DNA of 64,000 nt from Tragulus kanchil. Lineage: Eukaryota > Chordata > Mammalia > Artiodactyla > Tragulidae. A program made the translations under genes and the position numbers. Within the stretch, counting starts at the first letter, position 1. Each line of letters begins with the position of its first letter. The notes below the pieces were generated by a model. That model was not told the DNA's origin, ran no database searches, and saw only the letters and a program-made list of their open reading frames with translations. This document shows, one piece after another, positions 59,166 through 64,000 of the stretch. Where the stretch lies: positions 19,361,471 to 19,425,470 of the forward strand of contig JAIOJX010000027.1 in assembly GCA_022376925.1 (NCBI GenBank), written 5' to 3'.

Positions 59166-59946
59166 AAAAGCTCTTATCTTTAAAGTGAAAATAAGACATT
59201 ACTTGAAAATCTCCTCATAAACCACTTGACCCACGCTTGGCAGACGATGGCCTCCACTGAACCTGGTGTTTATCTTCTCCTCTTCCCAGCCCCTCCTCCC
59301 TCCCTCCTACGTCTCCCTTTTCTTCTCCTCCTTCTTTGACTATTAATGTTTTTGTCGAGTGAACAGACTTCCTTTGGCTTAACAGGTCCTCAGTGATCGC
59401 TTTCATCGACCTATCAACCTTTGCTTGCCAAAAGATTACAGTGAATCCCAGCTCTTACATCTATTTCCAGAAAGTCCAACAAGAAGCCAGTGTAGAAGCC
59501 CCTTCTCCTCTCCTCCCAACCGTCAGGCTCGCAACAGTCAGGAACTGATGTGAAAGGCACATCCAACTCACTGTCCAGCACACAAGCCCAGCCACACGGC
59601 CTCGCAGCCCAGAGGGCACTGCGCTTCCTCAGCTGTGCAGGATGCTAACTGGAAGACCACTGCTTTATGCTCCGGTGGTCTGAACAGGTGCAGAGCTGGG
59701 AAAAGCTGGGATCACAGCAACCAGGGCCGGGAACTCAACAAAGGTCTGAGCGTCCTTCCAGCCTCTGTGTGGACTTCATCGGGAAGCATGTCCAGGAAGG
59801 GGCCTTGGCAGCGTGATCGGACCTAAACGACTTCAGTAATTCATCGACCAGCAGAGCGTAAGGTGGACTTTCGTGGGGTGGGGAAGAGGAGGAGGGGAAG
59901 CAAGTTAGAAAGCTATAGTTAAAAAAAAAAGAAAAAAAGAAACAGA

Positions 59947-60209
59947 GGGCTTCCCTGGTGGTCCAGTGGGTAAGGACACCACCGTGCAGTGCAAGGGGCG
60001 CCGGTTCGATTCCTGGCCTGGGAAGATCCCACATGCTGCGGAGCGGCTGGACCGATGTGTCCAACTACCGAGCCGGAGCTCTGGAGCGCATGCGCCCAGA
60101 GCCAGTGCTCTGTAGCCAGAGAGGCCACTGCGATGGGAGGCCCACACAGGCCAAAGAACAAAGACGGAAATGAAAGACCAATAAAAGTGCCCCCTCCAAA
60201 AAAAAAAAA
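59947..60209 (+). mobile_element. CHR-type SINE
   Basis: gggcttccctggtggtccag head, gccggttcgattcctggcct B box, gatgtgtccaactaccgagc and gcgatgggaggcccacacag, ending in gaccaataaaagtgccccct and an A run. Confidence 0.93.
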
Positions 60210-61086
60210 TACAGAAAAGAAAGCAAGGGAATCTAAGTGACAATAAGAATTAACATGAGGAGACAGAAACAAAGAAATACTATGAAAGTCTCAGTAACAG
60301 AACTTGACGTGAAAAAAAAATCCTGAAACTACCCAATTGGCTGAATGTAACTTTAAAGCATATTACTTTTCTTCTTAAAATTACACAAATCCTTAAAACA
60401 GAACCTGGTGTTTATCTTCTCCTCTTCCCAGCCCCTCCTCCTCCTCCTACGTCTCCCTTTTCTTCTCCTCCTTCTTTGACTATTAATGTTTTTGTCGAGT
60501 GAACAGACTTCCTTTGGCTTAACAGGTCCTCAGTGATCGCTTTCATCGACCTATCAACCTTTGCTTGCCAAAAGATTACAGTGAATCCCAGCTCTTACAT
60601 CTATTTCCAGAAAGTCCAACAAGAAGCCAGTGTAGAAGCCCCTTCTCCTCTCCTCCCAACCGTCAGGCTCGCAACAGTCAGGAACTGATGTGAAAGGCAC
60701 ATCCAACTCACTGTCCAGCACACAAGCCCAGCCACACGGCCTCGCAGCCCAGAGGGCACTGCGCTTCCTCAGCTGTGCAGGATGCTAACTGGAAGACCAC
60801 TGCTTTATGCTCCGGTGGTCTGAACAGGTGCAGAGCTGGGAAAAGCTGGGATCACAGCAACCAGGGCCGGGAACTCAACAAAGGTCTGAGCGTCCTTCCA
60901 GCCTCTGTGTGGACTTCATCGGGAAGCATGTCCAGGAAGGGGCCTTGGCAGCGTGATCGGACCTAAACGACTTCAGTAATTCATCGACCAGCAGAGCGTA
61001 AGGTGGACTTTCGTGGGGTGGGGAAGAGGAGGAGGGGAAGCAAGTTAGAAAGCTATAGTTAAAAAAAAAAGAAAAAAAGAAACAGA

Positions 61087-61352
61087 GGGCTTCCCTGGTG
61101 GTCCAGTGGGTAAGGACACCACCGTGCAGTGCAAGGGGCGCCGGTTCGATTCCTGGCCTGGGAAGATCCCACATGCTGCGGAGCGGCTGGACCGATGTGT
61201 CCAACTACCGAGCCGGAGCTCTGGAGCGCATGCGCCCAGAGCCAGTGCTCTGTAGCCAGAGAGGCCACTGCGATGGGAGGCCCACACAGGCCAAAGAACA
61301 AAGACGGAAATGAAAGACCAATAAAAGTGCCCCCTCCAAAAAAAAAAAAAAA
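61087..61352 (+). mobile_element. CHR-type SINE, duplicate copy
   Basis: Same element as 59947-60209 with a longer A run, through duplication 14. Its last about 65 bases appear a third time at 62411-62476 because duplication 15 begins inside it. Confidence 0.93.
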
Positions 61353-61717
61353 TACAGAAAAGAAAGCAAGGGAATCTAAGTGACAATAAGAATTAACATG
61401 AGGAGACAGAAACAAAGAAATACTATGAAAGTCTCAGTAACAGAACTTGACGTGAAAAAAAAAAAAAAATCCCTGAAACTACCCAATTGGCTGAATGTAA
61501 CTTTAAAGCATATTACTTTTCTTCTTTTAAAATTACACAAATCCTTAAAACATGGGATTGGTTTCAACCTGTTGCAGTTAAGTCCTCTTGCAGGGACATT
61601 ACTAGGGTGTAATTTTCCCTCCTCGATTGGTTTTTGGGGAAGAACAAAAGAGAAAGGGCGTCTGAGTCCTCCGTTCCATATTTGTGAAAGCTCTCTCCCC
61701 ACAAAGCCCAACATCTG

Positions 61718-61919
61718 CTTCCCATCAGCCCCAGCAGAGGCAGGCCCTGCAGTCAGACCCAGAGATGAAACCCAGCACATGGAGTCCAGCATCTCATTCA
61801 TCAGGAGCTTCCCATCAGCCCCAGCGGAGGCGGGCTCTGCACCAGGGCCCAGGGATGAACGGCAGCTCGGGCAGTTTAGCATCTCATTCATCAGGAGCTT
61901 CCAGACAGCCTCGCAGCCC
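61718..61919 (+). repeat. 90-bp tandem repeat, about 2.3 units
   Basis: cttcccatcagccccagc begins at 61718 and 61808, and the third unit breaks off after cttcc at 61898. atctcattcatcaggagctt ends each unit. The period of 90 keeps one frame, so both strands stay open (a 30-residue repeat such as SAPAEAG...SISFIRSF in one plus frame). Second occurrence at 62841-63042 through duplication 15. A coding role is not shown. Confidence 0.85.
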
Positions 61920-62246
61920 TGGGCTGGGCCCTCCACCGACACCCCTGCGCCCCCGCCCCTCCGCGTGGGCCTGACAGGGACTGGGCTCTGAGACCTAGAG
62001 TGTTATTCTTGTCCACCTTCCAAGTGGTTCCTTGGAGACGTCGTCAACTTCCAGGCCCTCTCCCTTCAAAACGGAGGGGCAGCTCTTAAGGACTGAGAAA
62101 GGAGAAGATTCGTTTGCAATGCAATCTAAGAGCTTCTCTGGCCAACCTCTTCCATGGTGTGAGTGGTCAGCATAAATTTGCAGCGCCAAACGAAGGGAGA
62201 ATAAGAAACAAAAATGACCCTTGAATGAGAAATGCAGTATCATAAA

Positions 62247-62403
62247 GGGCTTCCTTGGTCGCTCAGATGGTAAAACGTCTGCCTCCAATGCAGGAGACTT
62301 CTATCCTGGGTCAGATCCCTAAAAAGAATCATGTCACCCACCCCAGTATTCTGGGCTGGAGAATCCGTGGACAGGCGAGCCTGGGCAGTCCACGGGAGGA
62401 CCA
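62247..62403 (+). mobile_element. Bov-tA SINE, damaged copy
   Basis: Head gggcttccttggtcgctcag and body accccagtattctgggctgg. It has several small deletions relative to the same element at 63370 and ends at the duplication join. Confidence 0.88.
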
Positions 62404-63369
62404 TGATAAAAGGCCAAAGAACAAAGACGGAAATGAAAGACCAATAAAAGTGCCCCCTCCAAAAAAAAAAAAAAATACAGAAAAGAAAGCAAGGGAATCT
62501 AAGTGACAATAAGAATTAACATGAGGAGACAGAAACAAAGAAATACTATGAAAGTCTCAGTAACAGAACTTGACGTGAAAAAAAAAAAAAAATCCCTGAA
62601 ACTACCCAATTGGCTGAATGTAACTTTAAAGCATATTACTTTTCTTCTTTTAAAATTACACAAATCCTTAAAACATGGGATTGGTTTCAACCTGTTGCAG
62701 TTAAGTCCTCTTGCAGGGACATTACTAGGGTGTAATTTTCCCTCCTCGATTGGTTTTTGGGGAAGAACAAAAGAGAAAGGGCGTCTGAGTCCTCCGTTCC
62801 ATATTTGTGAAAGCTCTCTCCCCACAAAGCCCAACATCTGCTTCCCATCAGCCCCAGCAGAGGCAGGCCCTGCAGTCAGACCCAGAGATGAAACCCAGCA
62901 CATGGAGTCCAGCATCTCATTCATCAGGAGCTTCCCATCAGCCCCAGCGGAGGCGGGCTCTGCACCAGGGCCCAGGGATGAACGGCAGCTCGGGCAGTTT
63001 AGCATCTCATTCATCAGGAGCTTCCAGACAGCCTCGCAGCCCTGGGCTGGGCCCTCCACCGACACCCCTGCGCCCCCGCCCCTCCGCGTGGGCCTGACAG
63101 GGACTGGGCTCTGAGACCTAGAGTGTTATTCTTGTCCACCTTCCAAGTGGTTCCTTGGAGACGTCGTCAACTTCCAGGCCCTCTCCCTTCAAAACGGAGG
63201 GGCAGCTCTTAAGGACTGAGAAAGGAGAAGATTCGTTTGCAATGCAATCTAAGAGCTTCTCTGGCCAACCTCTTCCATGGTGTGAGTGGTCAGCATAAAT
63301 TTGCAGCGCCAAACGAAGGGAGAATAAGAAACAAAAATGACCCTTGAATGAGAAATGCAGTATCATAAA

Positions 63370-63539
63370 GGGCTTCCTTGGTCGCTCAGATGGTAAAACG
63401 TCTGCCTCCAATGCAGGAGACTTCTATCCCTGGGTCAGATCCCCTAGAGAAGAGAATGCCATGTCACCCACCCCAGTATTCTGGGCTGGAGAATCCCGTG
63501 GACAGGCGAGCCTGGCGGGCTACAGTCCACGGAGGACCA
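63370..63539 (+). mobile_element. Bov-tA SINE, 3'-truncated
   Basis: Head gggcttccttggtcgctcag, body tagagaagagaatgccatgt and ccagtattctgggctggaga, ending ggctacagtccacggaggac. The tail with the cgactgag motif is missing. Confidence 0.9.
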
Positions 63540-64000
63540 AGAAGTGAATTGTATCCATTGTCTCAGCACAGAGTTGAAAGATCACTTAATCCCTGTCATT
63601 CTCAAAGAATTTCAAATTCAAGGGTAGCACTGACCCACTGACACGGAACCACTGGAGAGAGACAGCTGCTTCTGTCCACCACAGACCTAAAGGGTCATGC
63701 CCAGACTCTGCTGCCCGTTCAACAGCGAATCTGGAAGAAAAGGACTTTTCCCTGAAAGCTCTTGTCTGAGTAAGTGATTACTTAATCAATGAAGTCTGCA
63801 AATATTTACCGAGGACCTGCTATGAACTATTCTACTTAGTAAGGACTCATATCTTCACAGCTGGAGGTACTGAGCGCTCTGAGGACCCCAGACCCAGAGG
63901 CCGGTCGTCTCCCAGTGCCAAACTGGCCTTTACCAAAAGAGGTACTTTTATGAAAGGAATTCTCAGGAAGAGCAATTCATCTCTGGCCAGCCACTTACAG
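63540..64000. other. Unique noncoding DNA
   Basis: tctgcaaatatttaccgagg and acctgctatgaactattct at 63796-63835 resemble a MIR-type core, too short to call. No gene seen up to the window edge. Confidence 0.4.

Larger units (their letters stand above)
59259..61552 (+). repeat. Direct tandem duplication 14 (unit about 1.14 kb)
   Basis: Copy A is 59259-60400 and copy B 60401-61552, directly abutting. Homopolymers differ: A runs of 12 and 9 in copy A (60198, 60312) against about 15 in copy B, and cttcttaaaatt against cttcttttaaaatt. Near the start, cctcctccctccctcctacg against cctcctcctcctcctacg. Confidence 0.95.
61288..63539 (+). repeat. Direct tandem duplication 15 (unit about 1.12 kb)
   Basis: Copy A is 61288-62403, copy B 62411-63539, period 1123, ending at 1136. 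Over most of the unit the copies agree, but the last about 110 bases of copy A lack bases present in copy B, for example tctatcctggg for tctatccctggg and gaatccgtgg for gaatcccgtgg. Chained to duplication 14. Confidence 0.95.

Noticed and set aside
61376..61991. Open frames of 203 (plus) and 188 (minus) codons, repeated 1.12 kb later
   Set aside because: Both strands are open because of the 90-bp repeat. They start in A-rich DNA after a SINE. Their second occurrence is only the local duplication.
1223..63539. Tandem duplications as a gene family, satellite or biological amplification
   Set aside because: Units share no sequence with each other, only size; copies are almost identical and damaged at joins. 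Assembly error explains this better.
1..64000. CRISPR arrays, bacterial operons, phage or plasmid features
   Set aside because: Repeats are unspaced kilobase-size pairs or SINEs/LINEs; the whole window is vertebrate in character.

Overview
The window is nuclear DNA of a ruminant (cattle, sheep, goat, deer or a relative). The evidence is its repeats. There are many Bov-tA tRNA-derived SINEs (recognisable by a tRNA-like head and a tail close to gagtcggacacgactgagcg), pieces of the BovB LINE, cetartiodactyl CHR-type tRNA SINEs, and a ruminant-type L1 3' end. Together with older mammalian L1, MIR, hAT and MLT1 fossils, this is typical of intronic or intergenic DNA. I cannot name the species or the chromosome.

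I find no protein-coding exon, tRNA, rRNA or other RNA gene that I can support. The longest open frames (about 180-220 codons) run through SINEs, A/T tracts or duplicated noncoding DNA, often on both strands, and show no recognisable domain. The content is therefore repeats set in unique DNA of unknown function.

The dominant feature is a set of 15 direct tandem duplications. Each has a unit of about 1.05-1.17 kb, each involves a different sequence, and the copies are nearly identical. They start near 1223, 3242, 11567, 14243, 16090, 25561, 33836, 38087, 40106, 46407, 49041, 50906, 53036, 59259 and 61288. Several are chained, so that the second copy of one pair overlaps the first copy of the next and short stretches occur three times. 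Differences between copies are mostly homopolymer or single-base indels and cluster near the joins, where several joins also carry a few to about 30 bases of filler. I read this as unmerged contig overlaps or bad gap filling, not biology. Collapsing them would remove roughly 16 kb and leave about 47-48 kb of real sequence.

Layout. 1-5.4 kb: CHR SINE, hAT fossil, two chained duplications with a Bov-tA. 5.4-11.5 kb: L1 and BovB fragments, two Bov-tA. 11.5-18.3 kb: three duplications with a Bov-tA and an L1 fragment. 18.3-25.5 kb: a nested SINE cluster, MIR, Bov-tA and CHR elements. 25.5-33.8 kb: a duplication with MIR/MER5-like pieces, an MLT1 LTR split by an inverted (twin-primed) L1, and a young CHR SINE. 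33.8-42.3 kb: three duplications, BovB and a hAT element. 42.3-55.2 kb: mostly unique DNA, then four duplications. 55.2-64 kb: CHR SINE, BovB, MIR, and two chained duplications with CHR and Bov-tA SINEs and a 90-bp repeat.
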